From Enterobacter ludwigii (GTDB lineage: Bacteria > Pseudomonadota > Gammaproteobacteria > Enterobacterales > Enterobacteriaceae), in assembly GCA_900068845.1 (NCBI GenBank), contig CEFQ01000005.1, positions 186,001 to 250,000 of the forward strand: DNA of 64,000 nt. The letters are read 5' to 3'. This document shows, piece by piece, positions 30,725 to 41,069 of this stretch. The stretch's first letter is position 1, and each line of letters opens with the position of its first letter. A program made the position numbers and the translations under genes. The notes below the pieces were generated by a model. The model searched no databases. It saw only the letters and a program-made list of their open reading frames with translations, and was not told the DNA's origin.

Positions 30725-30752
30725 GTTATGGCGCTCACCCGAGCGCCATAAC
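30725..30752 (+). other. strong hairpin between yciC and yciB
   Basis: GTTATGGCGCTC and GAGCGCCATAAC form a perfect 12-bp stem with a 4-nt loop immediately after the yciC stop. No T-run follows, so it looks like an mRNA-end stabiliser or processing signal rather than a full terminator. Confidence 0.6.
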
Positions 30753-30781
30753 TGAATGCTCCTGCCCTAATTGGAAACGCT

Positions 30782-31321
30782 ATGAAGCAGTTACTCGATT
30801 TTCTTCCCCTGGTGGTTTTCTTCATCTTTTACAAGCTCTACGACATCTTTGTCGCCTCTGGCGCATTGATCGTTGCCACCGGTCTGGCGCTGGTCGTTAG
30901 CTGGGTGCTTTACCGCAAGCTGGAAAAAATGACCATTTTCACCTTTGTGCTGGTTGCGGTATTTGGCACCCTGACGCTGGTGTTCCATAACGATGAATTC
31001 ATCAAATGGAAAGTCACGGTTATCTATTCTCTGTTTGCCGTCGCGCTACTCTATAGTCAGTGGTTCATGAAGCAACCGCTTATCCAAACCATGTTGGGTA
31101 AAGAGTTGCAACTGCCATCAGGCGTTTGGCGCAACCTCAACATCGCCTGGGCAATCTTCTTCCTTGCCTGTGGCTTAGCGAATATTTATGTTGCGTTTTG
31201 GTTATCGCAGGAATTTTGGGTTAACTTTAAAGTGTTCGGTCTGACCGGCCTGACCCTGCTCTTTACCCTGTTAAGCGGTGTGTATATCTGGCGACAGATG
31301 CCGCAACAAGAACAAAAATAA
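30782..31321 (+). CDS. yciB: septation protein A / inner-membrane protein YciB
   Basis: A 179-aa protein with about five transmembrane helices. [22 protein letters not shown] and [25 protein letters not shown]-type segments are characteristic of YciB/IspZ. It contributes to cell-envelope synthesis and septation and interacts with elongasome and divisome proteins in E. coli. A terminator-like hairpin separates it from yciA. Confidence 0.94.
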   Translation: MKQLLDFLPLVVFFIFYKLYDIFVASGALIVATGLALVVSWVLYRKLEKMTIFTFVLVAVFGTLTLVFHNDEFIKWKVTVIYSLFAVALLYSQWFMKQPLIQTMLGKELQLPSGVWRNLNIAWAIFFLACGLANIYVAFWLSQEFWVNFKVFGLTGLTLLFTLLSGVYIWRQMPQQEQK

Positions 31322-31330
31322 TGCCACTCC

Positions 31331-31350
31331 GCCCGACAGCGTCGGGCTTC
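31331..31350 (+). terminator. terminator-like hairpin after yciB
   Basis: GCCCGAC-AGC-GTCGGGC, a 7-bp GC-rich stem, followed by TTCTCTTC. The imperfect T tract suggests partial termination before yciA. Confidence 0.6.
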
Positions 31351-31375
31351 TCTTCACCTGCAGAAGAACTGAGCA

Positions 31376-31795
31376 ATGGACGAAAAACATAAGTCGCCGC
31401 AAGGCGAGATGGTATTGCGTACTCTGGCCATGCCAGCGGATACCAATGCCAACGGTGATATTTTTGGTGGCTGGTTGATGTCGCAGATGGATATGGGCGG
31501 CGCAATCAAGGCCAAAGAGATTGCCGAAGGGCGCGTCGTCACCGTGCGCGTGGACGGAATGACGTTCTTAAAACCGGTGGCGGTTGGTGATGTGGTGAGC
31601 TGTTACGCGCGCTGCATCCGCACCGGCAACAGTTCTATGACCATCAATGTTGAAGTGTGGATTAAAAAAGTATCGTCCGAGCCTATCGGACAGACCTACT
31701 GCGCAACCGAAGCGGTATTTGTCTACGTCGCCGTTGACAACACCGGGCAATCTCGCCCACTGCCGCCCGGCAGAAGCAATTTAAGCGATCTGTAA
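31376..31795 (+). CDS. yciA: acyl-CoA thioesterase YciA
   Basis: A 139-aa hotdog-fold thioesterase that hydrolyses a broad range of acyl-CoAs. LAMPADTNANGDIFGGWLMSQM-type residues with the catalytic Asp, and RVDGMTFLKPVAVGDVV, are conserved. The ribosome binding site is weak. A few extra residues at the C-terminus (GRSNLSDL) compared with E. coli. Confidence 0.95.
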   Translation: MDEKHKSPQGEMVLRTLAMPADTNANGDIFGGWLMSQMDMGGAIKAKEIAEGRVVTVRVDGMTFLKPVAVGDVVSCYARCIRTGNSSMTINVEVWIKKVSSEPIGQTYCATEAVFVYVAVDNTGQSRPLPPGRSNLSDL

Positions 31796-31803
31796 CGCAA
31801 AAA

Positions 31804-31828
31804 AGCGGTCAACTGACCGCTTTTTTTC
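31804..31828. terminator. bidirectional terminator between yciA and tonB
   Basis: AGCGGTC-AACT-GACCGCT with A-run before and TTTTTTT after, giving a good terminator on both strands for the convergent genes. Confidence 0.9.
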
Positions 31829-31845
31829 CTCTCAACCAACAGTGC

Positions 31846-32574
31846 TTACTCAATATTGGCGCCGCCATTGATGCGGAACACAATATTCATAGTCAGGTTC
31901 TTGCCTGGACGACCCGGTTGATAGCGCCATTTCTTCATCGCCTGCTTAACCTCACGTTCGAACATATTGCGTGGTTCAGCCGACAAGATTTCAACGTTAT
32001 CCACACGACCTTCGCTATCAACATCAAACTGCACGCGCACACGTCCCTCAACGCGCAATGCAAACGCTCGCGCCGGATAAGCAGGCTTACTGACGTTCAT
32101 CGCCTTCGGGCCATCAGAGATGCTCGGTGTTGCGGTCGGATTCGCCTTTGGTGCTGTCGTTGGGCGCGTCTGCGTGGTCGGCGCTTCCTGTTTAAACGGA
32201 TTTTCCTGCGGCTTCACTTCCTGACGCGGTTTCGGTTCAACTTTCTTCTCAACCTTTGGCTTTGGTTTCGGTTTTGGCTTCGGCTTCGGTTCTGGCTTAG
32301 GAATCGGCACGGGCTCAACCTTGGGCGGCTCTGGTGCCACTTCTGGCTCTGGCTCAGGTTCTGGCGGCGGCGGTGTAACCTCAGCCGGTGCGGGTTCCGG
32401 TTGCACCTCCGGCGCGACCATCGTCACGCTAATGGGCTGAGACGCTTTTGGAACTTCAATGACCTGATGAAACGATGCATAAAGAATGCCAGCGATCAAC
32501 GAACCGTGAAGTACCACGGATAAAATTACAGCAATAGGGGTACGTGTAGGCAAAGGCATAGTCAACGTGGTCAT
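31846..32574 (-). CDS. tonB: energy-transducing protein TonB
   Basis: A 242-aa protein coupling the ExbBD proton-motive complex to outer-membrane siderophore and vitamin B12 receptors. One N-terminal membrane anchor with the conserved SxxxH pattern (SVVLHGSLIAGILYASF), a periplasm-spanning Pro-rich part with EPEPEPE and KPKPKPKPKP repeats, and a C-terminal domain (AYPARAFALRVEGRVRVQFDV, MKKWRYQPGRPG). Start uncertain: in-frame ATGs at 32589 and 32583 are also possible; 32574 gives a length near that of E. coli. A possible Fur-like site lies upstream. Confidence 0.94.
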   Translation of the reverse strand: MTTLTMPLPTRTPIAVILSVVLHGSLIAGILYASFHQVIEVPKASQPISVTMVAPEVQPEPAPAEVTPPPPEPEPEPEVAPEPPKVEPVPIPKPEPKPKPKPKPKPKVEKKVEPKPRQEVKPQENPFKQEAPTTQTRPTTAPKANPTATPSISDGPKAMNVSKPAYPARAFALRVEGRVRVQFDVDSEGRVDNVEILSAEPRNMFEREVKQAMKKWRYQPGRPGKNLTMNIVFRINGGANIE

Positions 32575-32617
32575 ATCATTCATATTCATTGAGTGAAGGG
32601 GAGATTTTAAATGCAAA

Positions 32618-32632
32618 TAGCAATCAGTTTCA
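32618..32632 (-). promoter_or_regulatory. possible Fur-like site upstream of tonB
   Basis: On the minus strand TGAAACTGATTGCTA matches the 7-1-7 Fur core at roughly 10 of 14 positions and lies between TTTACA and a weak -10. TonB is Fur-regulated in E. coli, but this match is weak. Confidence 0.3.
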
Positions 32633-32778
32633 ATAAGGGATGTAAAAGCGCCTGTAGAAAGGCCTTTTTTAACCCTGATTGCGCTGAATGACTGCGTATT
32701 TATCTTTCGTTTGCACTCTGATTAACGATCACTTAACGTGTCACGCAATTTCGGCAAGTCTAACGGGAGTATCCCATC

Positions 32779-33075
32779 GTGCTTTACGTCATTTATGCGG
32801 AAGATACCGCTGATTCATTGGAAAAACGCAATTCGGTACGTCCCGCGCATCTTGCTCGTTTGAAGCTGTTGCAGGATGAAGGTCGACTGATTGCTGCGGG
32901 TCCGCTGCCAGCGGTGGACAGTAACGATCCAGGCCCGGCTGGTTTCACCGGTTCCGTGATTATCGCCGAATTCTCTTCACTGGAAGTCGCTGAATCATGG
33001 GCCAAGGATGATCCCTATATCGCTGCGGGCGTTTATGAAAAAGTCGCGGTTAAGCCATTCAAACGCGTCTTCTAA
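32779..33075 (+). CDS. yciI: YciI-family protein
   Basis: A 98-aa dimeric alpha-beta barrel protein. [28 protein letters not shown] and [19 protein letters not shown] match E. coli YciI, including the conserved His-Asp pair thought to form an active site. The function is unknown. The start codon is GTG with GGGAG 9 nt upstream. A small ORF follows after 3 bp. Confidence 0.94.
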   Translation: MLYVIYAEDTADSLEKRNSVRPAHLARLKLLQDEGRLIAAGPLPAVDSNDPGPAGFTGSVIIAEFSSLEVAESWAKDDPYIAAGVYEKVAVKPFKRVF

Positions 33076-33078
33076 TTT

Positions 33079-33249
33079 ATGTGGCAGTCAGTTTTACTGC
33101 TGGTGATGGCATTAACCCTCATCGGCAGAGCACTTTGGGTATGGCGTCGGCAAGGCTGGCGCCACGCTCGGCAGCACATCGTGATGATGATTGTGCTGGC
33201 CGCAGCAGTGCAAATGGTCAATATAATGCTGGTGTTGCGCGGTGCATAA
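33079..33249 (+). CDS. small two-helix membrane protein, unknown
   Basis: A 56-codon ORF starting 3 nt after the yciI stop. It has two hydrophobic segments (about 4-16, and 35-53 with IVMMIVLAAAVQMVNIMLVL) separated by a basic loop, RRQGWRHARQH, which fits a small inner-membrane hairpin protein. There is no ribosome binding site of its own, so translation would depend on coupling to yciI. I do not recognise the family. Confidence 0.55.
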   Translation: MWQSVLLLVMALTLIGRALWVWRRQGWRHARQHIVMMIVLAAAVQMVNIMLVLRGA

Positions 33250-33264
33250 TGACCACGTAAGCCG

Positions 33265-33438
33265 TTAAATCATTTGCGAGATAAACAGGATGGAGCGTCG
33301 ATGCTGCTGCGCCACCTGATGACGAATAGTGTGAATGCGTTTATAGCGACGCGACTGCCCTTCCAGCCAACGAGAACGACGACGGTGTACCTGACGTAAC
33401 ATTCTCCAGCGTGCCACTTCATTTTTACTGCGTCTCAT
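33265..33438 (-). CDS. yciY: YciY, small basic protein
   Basis: A 57-aa, strongly basic protein; RSRWLEGQSRR and the MRRSKNEVARWRMLRQ start match E. coli YciY, which has the same length and lies at the same place next to clsA. GAGAGGA lies 5 nt before the ATG. The function is unknown. Confidence 0.88.
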   Translation of the reverse strand: MRRSKNEVARWRMLRQVHRRRSRWLEGQSRRYKRIHTIRHQVAQQHRRSILFISQMI

Positions 33439-33600
33439 CACATCCTCTCAGACAGGCTAAACTCGGCAGGGATTATAAAGATCTGTTGGGAAATACCAAA
33501 TCGAAAGCTTCATCGAAACATCATTCAGGATTAAAGGTTTCACTACCTGTGATCAGCACGTAAACTTTGCACAACAAAGCGCGAACAGGACGTCCACTTA

Positions 33601-35061
33601 ATGACCACATTTTATACCCTAATCAGTTGGTTGCTGCTGTTTGGTTATTGGCTGCTGATTGCGGGTGTCACGCTACGTATTCTGATGAAACGTCGCGCAG
33701 TCACCTCGGCAATGGCCTGGCTGCTGATCATCTACATTCTGCCGCTGGTGGGTATAATCGCCTATCTCTCCTTTGGTGAACTGCATTTAGGTAAACGGCG
33801 TGCCGAGCGCGCGCGCACCATGTGGCCGTCCACTGCCAAATGGCTCAACGATCTCAAGCAGTGCCGGCATATCTTCGCCACTGAACACAGCGACGTGGCG
33901 CGTTCCTTATTTGATTTGTGCCGCCATCGTCAGGGCATTGCGGGCGTAAAAGGGAATCAGCTGCAGTTGCTGACCAACTCCGACGATGTGATGCACGCGC
34001 TGATACGCGATATCCAACTGGCGCGTCACAACATCGAGATGGTGTTCTATATCTGGCATCCTGGCGGGCTAGCCGACGAAGTGGCGGAATCGTTGATGGC
34101 TGCATCGCGTCGCGGCGTGCATTGCCGTTTGATGCTGGACTCGGCAGGTAGCGTCACCTTCTTTCGCAGTCCGTGGGTCAATATGATGCGCAATGCTGGC
34201 ATCGATGTGGTTGAAGCGTTACAGGTAAGCCTGCTGCGCGTGTTCCTGCGACGTATGGATTTACGCCAGCATCGCAAAGTGGTGCTGATTGATAATTACA
34301 TCGCTTACACCGGCAGCATGAACCTGGTTGATCCGCGCTTCTTTAAACAGGAAGCGGGCGTTGGTCAGTGGATTGATTTGATGGCACGTATGGAAGGTCC
34401 TGTGGCGACGACAATGGGCATTGTCTATGCCTGCGACTGGGAGATAGAAACCGGGAAGCGCATTCTGCCGCCCGCGCCGGATGGCAACGTCATGCCCTTC
34501 GAACAAGAGAGCGGTCATACCATTCAGGTCATCGCCTCCGGCCCGGGTTTCCCTGAGGATATGATCCACCAGGCGTTGCTCACCGCGGTTTACTCCGCGC
34601 GCGAGCAACTGATTATGACAACACCCTACTTTGTGCCGAGTGATGACCTGCTGCACGCCATTTGTACCGCGGCGTTACGCGGTGTAGAAGTCAGCATTAT
34701 TGTGCCGCGCCACAATGATTCGCTGTTGGTAGGCTGGGCAAGTCGCGCCTTCTTTACCGAACTGCTGGAAGCCGGCGTGAAGATTTATCAGTTTGAAGAT
34801 GGCTTACTGCATACCAAAAGTGTGCTGGTGGATGGGCAACTGAGTTTGGTCGGCACGGTTAATCTGGATATGCGCAGCTTGTGGCTTAACTTTGAGATCA
34901 CTTTAGTCGTTGATGATGACGGCTTTGGCAGCGATCTCGCCACTGTGCAGGATGATTACATCGCCCGCTCACGCTTACTGGATGGCGCTCGCTGGGCGAA
35001 ACGTGCCTGGTGGCAACGCATCGTTGAACGACTGTTTTACTTCTTTAGTCCTTTACTGTAA
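33601..35061 (+). CDS. clsA: cardiolipin synthase A
   Basis: A 486-aa inner-membrane phospholipase-D-family enzyme that condenses two phosphatidylglycerols to cardiolipin and glycerol. Two N-terminal membrane helices (about 5-24 and 38-58) precede two HKD motifs: HRKVVLIDN (about 224) and HTKSVLVDG (about 404). The length equals E. coli ClsA. It precedes yciU by 37 bp. Confidence 0.97.
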   Translation: MTTFYTLISWLLLFGYWLLIAGVTLRILMKRRAVTSAMAWLLIIYILPLVGIIAYLSFGELHLGKRRAERARTMWPSTAKWLNDLKQCRHIFATEHSDVARSLFDLCRHRQGIAGVKGNQLQLLTNSDDVMHALIRDIQLARHNIEMVFYIWHPGGLADEVAESLMAASRRGVHCRLMLDSAGSVTFFRSPWVNMMRNAGIDVVEALQVSLLRVFLRRMDLRQHRKVVLIDNYIAYTGSMNLVDPRFFKQEAGVGQWIDLMARMEGPVATTMGIVYACDWEIETGKRILPPAPDGNVMPFEQESGHTIQVIASGPGFPEDMIHQALLTAVYSAREQLIMTTPYFVPSDDLLHAICTAALRGVEVSIIVPRHNDSLLVGWASRAFFTELLEAGVKIYQFEDGLLHTKSVLVDGQLSLVGTVNLDMRSLWLNFEITLVVDDDGFGSDLATVQDDYIARSRLLDGARWAKRAWWQRIVERLFYFFSPLL

Positions 35062-35098
35062 AACGAGCGAAAATATTACCGCCTTAGGGCAAGCAAGA

Positions 35099-35428
35099 AT
35101 GACCATGGATTTAAATAATCGCCTTACTGAAGATGAAACGCTGGAGCAGGCTTACGATATTTTTCTTGAGCTGGCTGGCGACAATCTCGATCCCGCTGAC
35201 ATTATTCTGTTCAATCTGCAGTTTGAAGAGCGCGGTGGCGCAGAACTGTTTGATCCTGCAGAAGACTGGCAGGAACACGTTGATTTCGATCTCAACCCAG
35301 ACTTCTTCGCTGAAGTGGTAATTGGATTAGGTGAAGCGGACGGCGAGCCGATTACTGATGTGTTCGCACGCGTCCTGCTTTGCCGCGAAAAGGATCATAA
35401 GCTCTGCCATATCCTGTGGCGCGAGTAA
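35099..35428 (+). CDS. yciU: acidic DUF440 protein YciU
   Basis: A 109-aa, very acidic protein of the HI1450/DUF440 family, proposed to mimic double-stranded [23 protein letters not shown] and [13 protein letters not shown] are almost unchanged from E. coli. The ATG at 35099 gives the E. coli length; an ATG two codons later is also in frame. Confidence 0.94.
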   Translation: MTMDLNNRLTEDETLEQAYDIFLELAGDNLDPADIILFNLQFEERGGAELFDPAEDWQEHVDFDLNPDFFAEVVIGLGEADGEPITDVFARVLLCREKDHKLCHILWRE

Positions 35429-35440
35429 GCGACAGACAGC

Positions 35441-35468
35441 AAAACGCCGGGCAATCGCCCGGCGTTTT
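35441..35468. terminator. bidirectional terminator between yciU and oppF
   Basis: AAAACGCCGGGC-AATC-GCCCGGCGTTTT, a 12-bp stem ending in T and A runs on either side. Confidence 0.92.
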
Positions 35469-35471
35469 CTT

Positions 35472-36476
35472 TTACAGCGGATCGACTTTTAGGCAGGAAA
35501 CCGCATGACGGAAGCTGCCTTCCAATAGCGGCCGCGTTTTCGCGCACTCCGGTCCGGCAATCGGGCAACGCGTGCGGAACACGCAACCCGATGGCGGATT
35601 GATGGGTGATGGCAGCTCCCCTTCAAGCAGCTGGATTTGTTTGTTCCTCTCCAGATCCGGATCGGGAATGGGTACCGCTGACATCAGCGCACGGGTGTAC
35701 GGATGCTGCGGATTGTTATACACCGCATCGTAAGTGCCCAGCTCAACTGCATGCCCGAGATACATTACCAGCACGCGATCGGAGATGTGTTTTACCACCG
35801 CTAAATCGTGGGCGATAAAGATCAATGACAACCCCATTTCACGCTGTAACTTCTGCAGCAGGTTGACGACCTGCGCCTGAATCGACACGTCTAGCGCCGA
35901 TACCGGCTCATCGCAGATGATCAGTTTCGGCTCCAGAATCAGCGCGCGTGCGATACCAATACGCTGACACTGACCGCCCGAAAATTCGTGTGGATAACGG
36001 TTGATGAGGTTAGGTAATAAACCTACCTTCATCATCATGCTTTTCACCTTATCCTTCACTTCCTGGCGCGGCATTTTTGGGTAATAGGTGCGCAGCGGTT
36101 CAGCAATGATATCGCCAATAGTCATACGTGGATTGAGCGATGCCAGCGGATCCTGAAAGATCATCTGAATGTCGCTGCGCGCCTGTCGCCACTGTTCCTG
36201 GCTTTGCCCTAGCAGATCGCGCCCTAACCAGGCGACGCGTCCTTCCGTGGCTTTCACCAGGCCAATGATGGCGCGGGCCAGCGTCGATTTACCACAACCC
36301 GATTCACCCACTACACCCAGCGTTTCACCTTCATACAGTCGCAGACTGACGCCGTCGACCGCTTTCAAGGTGTGCGGTGGCTGCCAGAACCACTGTTTGC
36401 CATCCTTAATCTCGAAATGCACCTTCAGGTCGGCGATCTCCAGCAGGACTTTTTTCTCTTCGACTACGGTGCTCAT
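35472..36476 (-). CDS. oppF: oligopeptide ABC transporter ATPase OppF
   Basis: A 334-aa ABC ATPase. Walker [13 protein letters not shown], signature [13 protein letters not shown], Walker [13 protein letters not shown] and the C-terminal oligopeptide-transporter domain with [14 protein letters not shown] are present. It pairs with OppD to power peptide import. The ATG overlaps the oppD stop (ATGA) and follows GGAGG; the longer frame lies inside oppD. Confidence 0.96.
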   Translation of the reverse strand: MSTVVEEKKVLLEIADLKVHFEIKDGKQWFWQPPHTLKAVDGVSLRLYEGETLGVVGESGCGKSTLARAIIGLVKATEGRVAWLGRDLLGQSQEQWRQARSDIQMIFQDPLASLNPRMTIGDIIAEPLRTYYPKMPRQEVKDKVKSMMMKVGLLPNLINRYPHEFSGGQCQRIGIARALILEPKLIICDEPVSALDVSIQAQVVNLLQKLQREMGLSLIFIAHDLAVVKHISDRVLVMYLGHAVELGTYDAVYNNPQHPYTRALMSAVPIPDPDLERNKQIQLLEGELPSPINPPSGCVFRTRCPIAGPECAKTRPLLEGSFRHAVSCLKVDPL

Positions 36477-37492
36477 ACTAACTCCTCCACCGGCTTGAAG
36501 CAGGCACGCAAGCGACCTTCCGCGAAAGGCTCCAGCGGCGGTGCCTTGGCGCAAATGTCCATGGCGTAGGCGCAGCGAGGCTGGAACGGACAGCCTTGCG
36601 GCAGGCGCAGCAGGTTTGGCGGGTTGCCTGGAATGGTGGTCAGCGACTCGCCCTCTTCGGCATCCAAACGTGGTACTGCACTCAGCAGACCAATCGAATA
36701 CGGATGTGCAGGATGATAAAATACATCGCGTGCACGCCCATATTCCATGGTCCGACCGGCGTACATCACCAGCACTTTGTCACAGATACCCGCTACGACG
36801 CCGAGGTCGTGGGTAATCATCACAATCGCAGTATTGAATTCGCGCTTAAGCTCATTCAGTAAGGTCATGATCTGCGCCTGCACGGTGACGTCGAGCGCCG
36901 TGGTCGGCTCATCGGCAATCAGCAGCTTCGGGCGACACAACAGCGCCATCGCAATCATCACACGCTGGCGCATACCGCCGGAGAACTCATGCGGGAACAT
37001 CTTCATGCGCTTACGCGCTTCCGGCATTTTCACGGCGTCTAGCATCCGCACCGACTCTTCAAAAGCCTGGGCGCTGTTCATGCCTTTGTGCAGCTTCAGC
37101 ACTTCCATTAACTGCTCGCCAACGCGCATGTAAGGATTGAGCGACGTCATCGGGTCCTGGAAGATCATCGCTATCTGTTCAGCACGCAGTTTGTTCAGCT
37201 TGTTTTCCGGCAGATTGAGGATCTCTTCGCCGTTGAATTTTGCTGAACCGCCAATGCGCCCATTTTTTGCCAGTAGCCCCATCAAGGCAAATGCGGTTTG
37301 CGATTTACCTGAGCCGGATTCGCCAACAATGCCCAGCGTTTCACCTGCATGCAGTGAAAAGTTGAGGTCGTTCACAGCAGTGACATCGCCATCGTGGGTG
37401 CTGAAGGTAACGCGTAAATCTTTTACATCAAGCAGCAGGTTACTGTTTCCCGCACGCGCAGCCATTGCTGGCTGAAATTCATGAATGGTCAT
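36473..37492 (-). CDS. oppD: oligopeptide ABC transporter ATPase OppD
   Basis: A 339-aa ABC ATPase. Walker [13 protein letters not shown], signature [12 protein letters not shown], Walker [13 protein letters not shown] and the C-terminal [14 protein letters not shown] cysteines, which in this subfamily bind an iron-sulphur cluster. Second ATPase of the Opp importer; 11 bp after oppC. Confidence 0.96.
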   Translation of the reverse strand: MTIHEFQPAMAARAGNSNLLLDVKDLRVTFSTHDGDVTAVNDLNFSLHAGETLGIVGESGSGKSQTAFALMGLLAKNGRIGGSAKFNGEEILNLPENKLNKLRAEQIAMIFQDPMTSLNPYMRVGEQLMEVLKLHKGMNSAQAFEESVRMLDAVKMPEARKRMKMFPHEFSGGMRQRVMIAMALLCRPKLLIADEPTTALDVTVQAQIMTLLNELKREFNTAIVMITHDLGVVAGICDKVLVMYAGRTMEYGRARDVFYHPAHPYSIGLLSAVPRLDAEEGESLTTIPGNPPNLLRLPQGCPFQPRCAYAMDICAKAPPLEPFAEGRLRACFKPVEELV

Positions 37493-37503
37493 CGGGAAAC
37501 TCC

Positions 37504-38412
37504 TTAACGATCTTTCGGGTCGAGGGCATCACGCAAGCCATCGCCGATAAAGTTAAAACAGAACAGCGTGACCACGAGGAAACCTGCCGGGAACATCAGC
37601 AACCACGGCGACACTTCCATTGAGTTGGCGCCATCGCTCAACAAGGCACCCCAACTGCTCAAGGGTTCCTGCGTACCAAGGCCGAGGAAGCTGAGGAATG
37701 ATTCAAAAAGAATCATGCTTGGTACCAGCAGCGAGGCATACACCACCACCACGCCCAGCACGTTTGGCACAATATGACGCAGCACGATTTTAAAGGTACT
37801 CACACCGCCGACCTGCGCCGCTTCGATGAACTCTTTGCGCTTCAGACTCAACGTTTGGCCGCGCACAATACGCGCCATATCCAGCCACGACACCATGCCG
37901 ATCGCCACAAAGATCAGCAGAATGTTACGACCAAAAAAGGTCACCAGCAGAATAACGAAGAACATGAACGGGAAGGAGTTGAGGATCTCCAAAATACGCA
38001 TCATCACCGAGTCGATTTTACCGCCCAGATAACCCGCCAGTGAGCCATACAGCGTGCCCACCAGCACCGCGATCAGGGCAGAAGCGATCCCCACCATCAA
38101 TGAGATGCGGCCACCAATAGCAACGCGTACCAGCAGATCGCGTCCCGAGGAATCGGTACCAAACCAGTGACCGGAAACGGTATCCGGCGCGGCAGACATC
38201 ATCCCCCAATCCGTGTCGTCATATTTGAACTGCGACAACATCGGTGCGAACACGACGAACAGCGTGATCACCAGAAGCACCAGCAAACTAATGAAGGCGG
38301 CTCGGTTATGAATGAAGCGGCGACGCGCATCCTGCCATAGGCTGCGCCCTTCGACTTCCAGTTTTTCACTGAAGGCATCCAGAGCTTCGCTGTTTTTCTT
38401 ACTTAACATCAT
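37504..38412 (-). CDS. oppC: oligopeptide permease OppC
   Basis: A 302-aa inner-membrane permease with about six helices and the ABC-coupling EAA loop [21 protein letters not shown]. The start [22 protein letters not shown] matches E. coli and follows GGAG 7 nt upstream; an upstream in-frame start (38427) is not needed. Forms the channel with OppB. Confidence 0.95.
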   Translation of the reverse strand: MMLSKKNSEALDAFSEKLEVEGRSLWQDARRRFIHNRAAFISLLVLLVITLFVVFAPMLSQFKYDDTDWGMMSAAPDTVSGHWFGTDSSGRDLLVRVAIGGRISLMVGIASALIAVLVGTLYGSLAGYLGGKIDSVMMRILEILNSFPFMFFVILLVTFFGRNILLIFVAIGMVSWLDMARIVRGQTLSLKRKEFIEAAQVGGVSTFKIVLRHIVPNVLGVVVVYASLLVPSMILFESFLSFLGLGTQEPLSSWGALLSDGANSMEVSPWLLMFPAGFLVVTLFCFNFIGDGLRDALDPKDR

Positions 38413-38427
38413 GGGCGAGCTCCACAA

Positions 38428-39348
38428 TCAGTAACGGATTTTCGGATCGATCACGGCGTACAGCACATCAACGATCGCGTTAAACAGAATGGTCAGCACG
38501 CCAACCAGAATGGTCAGACTCATTACCAGCGAGTAGTCACGGTTTAAAGCCCCGTTAACGAACAGCTGGCCGATGCCCGGCAAACCATAGATGGACTCAA
38601 TCACCATTGAACCGGTGATGATGCCGACAAACGCCGGTCCCATATAGGAAAGTACCGGTAGCATGGCGGGCTTCAGTGCGTGACGCAGCACGATACGGCG
38701 CAGTGGCAGGCCTTTCGCGCGTGCGGTACGGATGAAGTTTGAGTGCATCACTTCAATCATCGAACCGCGCGTAATACGCGCGATGCTGGCGATGTAGGCC
38801 AGCGAGAGCGCGACCATCGGCAGCAACATGTAATTCCATTGGCCGCCGTTCCAGCCACCGCCTGGCAGCCAGCGCAAGGTAATCGCAAACACCAGCACCA
38901 GTAACGGCGCCACGACAAAGCTGGGGATCACCACGCCGGTCATCGCGACCCCCATCACGGCATAATCCCACAGGGTGTTTTGCTTCAGGGCGGCGATCAC
39001 GCCAGCCGTCACGCCCAGCACCACGGCGAGGAAGAATGCGGCCAGACCGAGTTTGGCTGACACTGGGAAGGCATGGCCGACCAGATAATTGACCGAGTAA
39101 TCTTTGTATTTAAACGAGGGGCCAAAATCGCCATGCGCCAACTGCACCAGATAGCTCAGGTACTGTTTGCCAATTGGATCGTTGAGATGGTACTTCGCTT
39201 CGATATTCGCCATCACTTCCGGTGAAAGAACACGCTCGCCGGTAAATGGACTGCCGGGTGCCAGTCGCATCATAAAGAAAGAGATGGTAATGAGGATAAA
39301 GAGCGTCGGGAGGGCTTCGAGGAGCCGACGCAGGATGAATTTTAACAT
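38428..39348 (-). CDS. oppB: oligopeptide permease OppB
   Basis: A 306-aa inner-membrane permease with about six helices. MLKFILRRLLEALPTLFILI and the coupling loop RTARAKGLPLRRIVLRHALKP are typical of OppB. It is separated from oppA by a hairpin that would make OppA more abundant than the membrane subunits. Confidence 0.96.
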   Translation of the reverse strand: MLKFILRRLLEALPTLFILITISFFMMRLAPGSPFTGERVLSPEVMANIEAKYHLNDPIGKQYLSYLVQLAHGDFGPSFKYKDYSVNYLVGHAFPVSAKLGLAAFFLAVVLGVTAGVIAALKQNTLWDYAVMGVAMTGVVIPSFVVAPLLVLVFAITLRWLPGGGWNGGQWNYMLLPMVALSLAYIASIARITRGSMIEVMHSNFIRTARAKGLPLRRIVLRHALKPAMLPVLSYMGPAFVGIITGSMVIESIYGLPGIGQLFVNGALNRDYSLVMSLTILVGVLTILFNAIVDVLYAVIDPKIRY

Positions 39349-39386
39349 TGCCGTACCTACCAGGCTGTTGCTTCACAAAGTAAAAA

Positions 39387-39406
39387 GGCGGTGCCGCAGC
39401 ACCGCC
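39387..39406 (-). terminator. partial terminator between oppA and oppB
   Basis: On the minus strand GGCGGTGC-TGCG-GCACCGCC is followed by TTTTTAC. As in E. coli, such a hairpin would let only part of the transcripts reach oppBCDF. Confidence 0.8.
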
Positions 39407-39428
39407 ACTATCGATAGCCTGAGTGCTA

Positions 39429-41069
39429 TTAATGTTTAATGATATACAGATTTTTATCGACGGTTTTATCCAGCGGATCGTTGCCGGTGTAACCGCCCAC
39501 GTAAGGTTTCACTAAACGCGCATTGACGTAGTAGTAAACCGGCACGATGGTGCTGTCTTTATCCAGAATCTGCTCAGCTTTCTGATAATCCGCTACGCGC
39601 GCTTTATCGTCTGTGGCCTTGACCGCATCGTGGATAACTTTATCGAAGTCAGCACTCTTGTAGTGCGAGGTGTTACTGCTGCTGTCAGACAGCATGATGT
39701 TCAGGAATGAGGTAGGTTCATTGTAATCCGCACACCATGCAGCACGAGAAACATCAAAGTTGCCCTGATGACGGGTATCCAGGAAGGTTTTCCACTCCTG
39801 GTTTTCCAGCTTGATGTTTACGCCGATGTTTTTCTTCCAGATTGAAGAGGCCGCGATCGCCAGTTTCTTGTGTAGGTCAGAAGTGTTATACAGCAGGTTG
39901 AAAGTCAGCGGTTTATCAGCGGTATAACCCGCTTCCGCCAGCAGTTTTTTCGCTTCTTCGTTACGCTTGTTCTGATCCCATTTGAACCAATCCGGCGGCA
40001 GCAGTTCCATGCCATCGGTGGCTGGCGGGGTGAAGCTATAAGCCGGTTGCTGACCTTGCGCCAGAACCTTATTCACCATGATGTCGCGATCCAGACCAAG
40101 TTTCAGCGCGGTACGCACGCGTGGATCGGTAAACGGTGCTTTCTGGTTGTTGATTTCGTAGTAATAGGTGCACAGATACGGCTTCACCATCAACTCTTTA
40201 CCGTTATCACGCTGCAGTTTTTTGAACAGCTCGATTGGCATGTTGTTATAGGTGATATCACTGCCGTTCTCCGAGAAGTAACGGTTTACGTCGCTGACCT
40301 CAGAGTTGATTGGCAGGAAAGTCACTTTATTCAGAACTGTGTGCTCGTTATCCCAATACTGCGGGTTACGCACCAGCGTCACGCGTTCGTTGATCACGTG
40401 TGATTCAAGTTTGAATGCACCGTTACCGACCCAATTTTGCGGTTGAGTCCACTGATCGCCAAACTTCTCGATAGCAGGCTTATACACCGGGGACATAACG
40501 GAGTTGATCAGTAGCTTGTAAAAATAAGGTACTGGCTCGCTCAGCGTGACTTCCAACGTGTGATCATCGATTGCTTTCACACCCAGATCGGTAGTGGGTT
40601 TTTTACCGGCGATGATGTCGTCAACATTGACGATGTGACCATATTGCGGATAGCTGGCGTATGGCGATGCGGTTTTCGGATCCACCAGACGTTGCCAGCT
40701 ATACACGAAATCTTGTGCGGTGACCGGTTCACCGTTGGACCATTTGGCGTTCTTACGCAGGTGGAAAGTCCAGACTTTGAAATCTTTGTTTTCCCAGCTT
40801 TCCGCCACGCCCGGCACCGGTTTGCCATCGCTGTCACTGGTGATTAGACCTTCATACAGGTCACGCGCGATGTTGTCTTCGGGTACACCTTCAATTTTGT
40901 GGGGATCCAACGACTGTACTTCATCGCCATTACCGCGAACCAGTTCCTGTTTTGCTGCCAATTCAACGCCTGCTGGTACTGTTGCTGCCAGCGCGGCATT
41001 CCCTGCCAGCGCGCCGATTGCGGCGAATACGCCCGCAGCAATCAGGCTTTTTTTCGTGATGTTGTTCAT
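39429..41069 (-). CDS. oppA: periplasmic oligopeptide-binding protein OppA
   Basis: A 546-aa SBP5-family protein. A Sec signal peptide ends near NAALA-ATVPAG; the mature protein has LDPHKIEGVPEDNIARDLYEG, WSNGEPVTAQDFVYSWQRL and CADYNEPTSFLN. It captures short peptides for OppBCDF. It is the copy directly ahead of oppBCDF and is closest to E. coli OppA. A related gene lies immediately upstream. Confidence 0.96.
   Translation of the reverse strand: MNNITKKSLIAAGVFAAIGALAGNAALAATVPAGVELAAKQELVRGNGDEVQSLDPHKIEGVPEDNIARDLYEGLITSDSDGKPVPGVAESWENKDFKVWTFHLRKNAKWSNGEPVTAQDFVYSWQRLVDPKTASPYASYPQYGHIVNVDDIIAGKKPTTDLGVKAIDDHTLEVTLSEPVPYFYKLLINSVMSPVYKPAIEKFGDQWTQPQNWVGNGAFKLESHVINERVTLVRNPQYWDNEHTVLNKVTFLPINSEVSDVNRYFSENGSDITYNNMPIELFKKLQRDNGKELMVKPYLCTYYYEINNQKAPFTDPRVRTALKLGLDRDIMVNKVLAQGQQPAYSFTPPATDGMELLPPDWFKWDQNKRNEEAKKLLAEAGYTADKPLTFNLLYNTSDLHKKLAIAASSIWKKNIGVNIKLENQEWKTFLDTRHQGNFDVSRAAWCADYNEPTSFLNIMLSDSSSNTSHYKSADFDKVIHDAVKATDDKARVADYQKAEQILDKDSTIVPVYYYVNARLVKPYVGGYTGNDPLDKTVDKNLYIIKH

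Noticed and set aside
31918-32523. 201-codon open frame opposite tonB
   Set aside because: It is the complement of the Pro/Lys-rich TonB repeats, consists of Arg, Leu and Trp repeats, and has no ribosome binding site.
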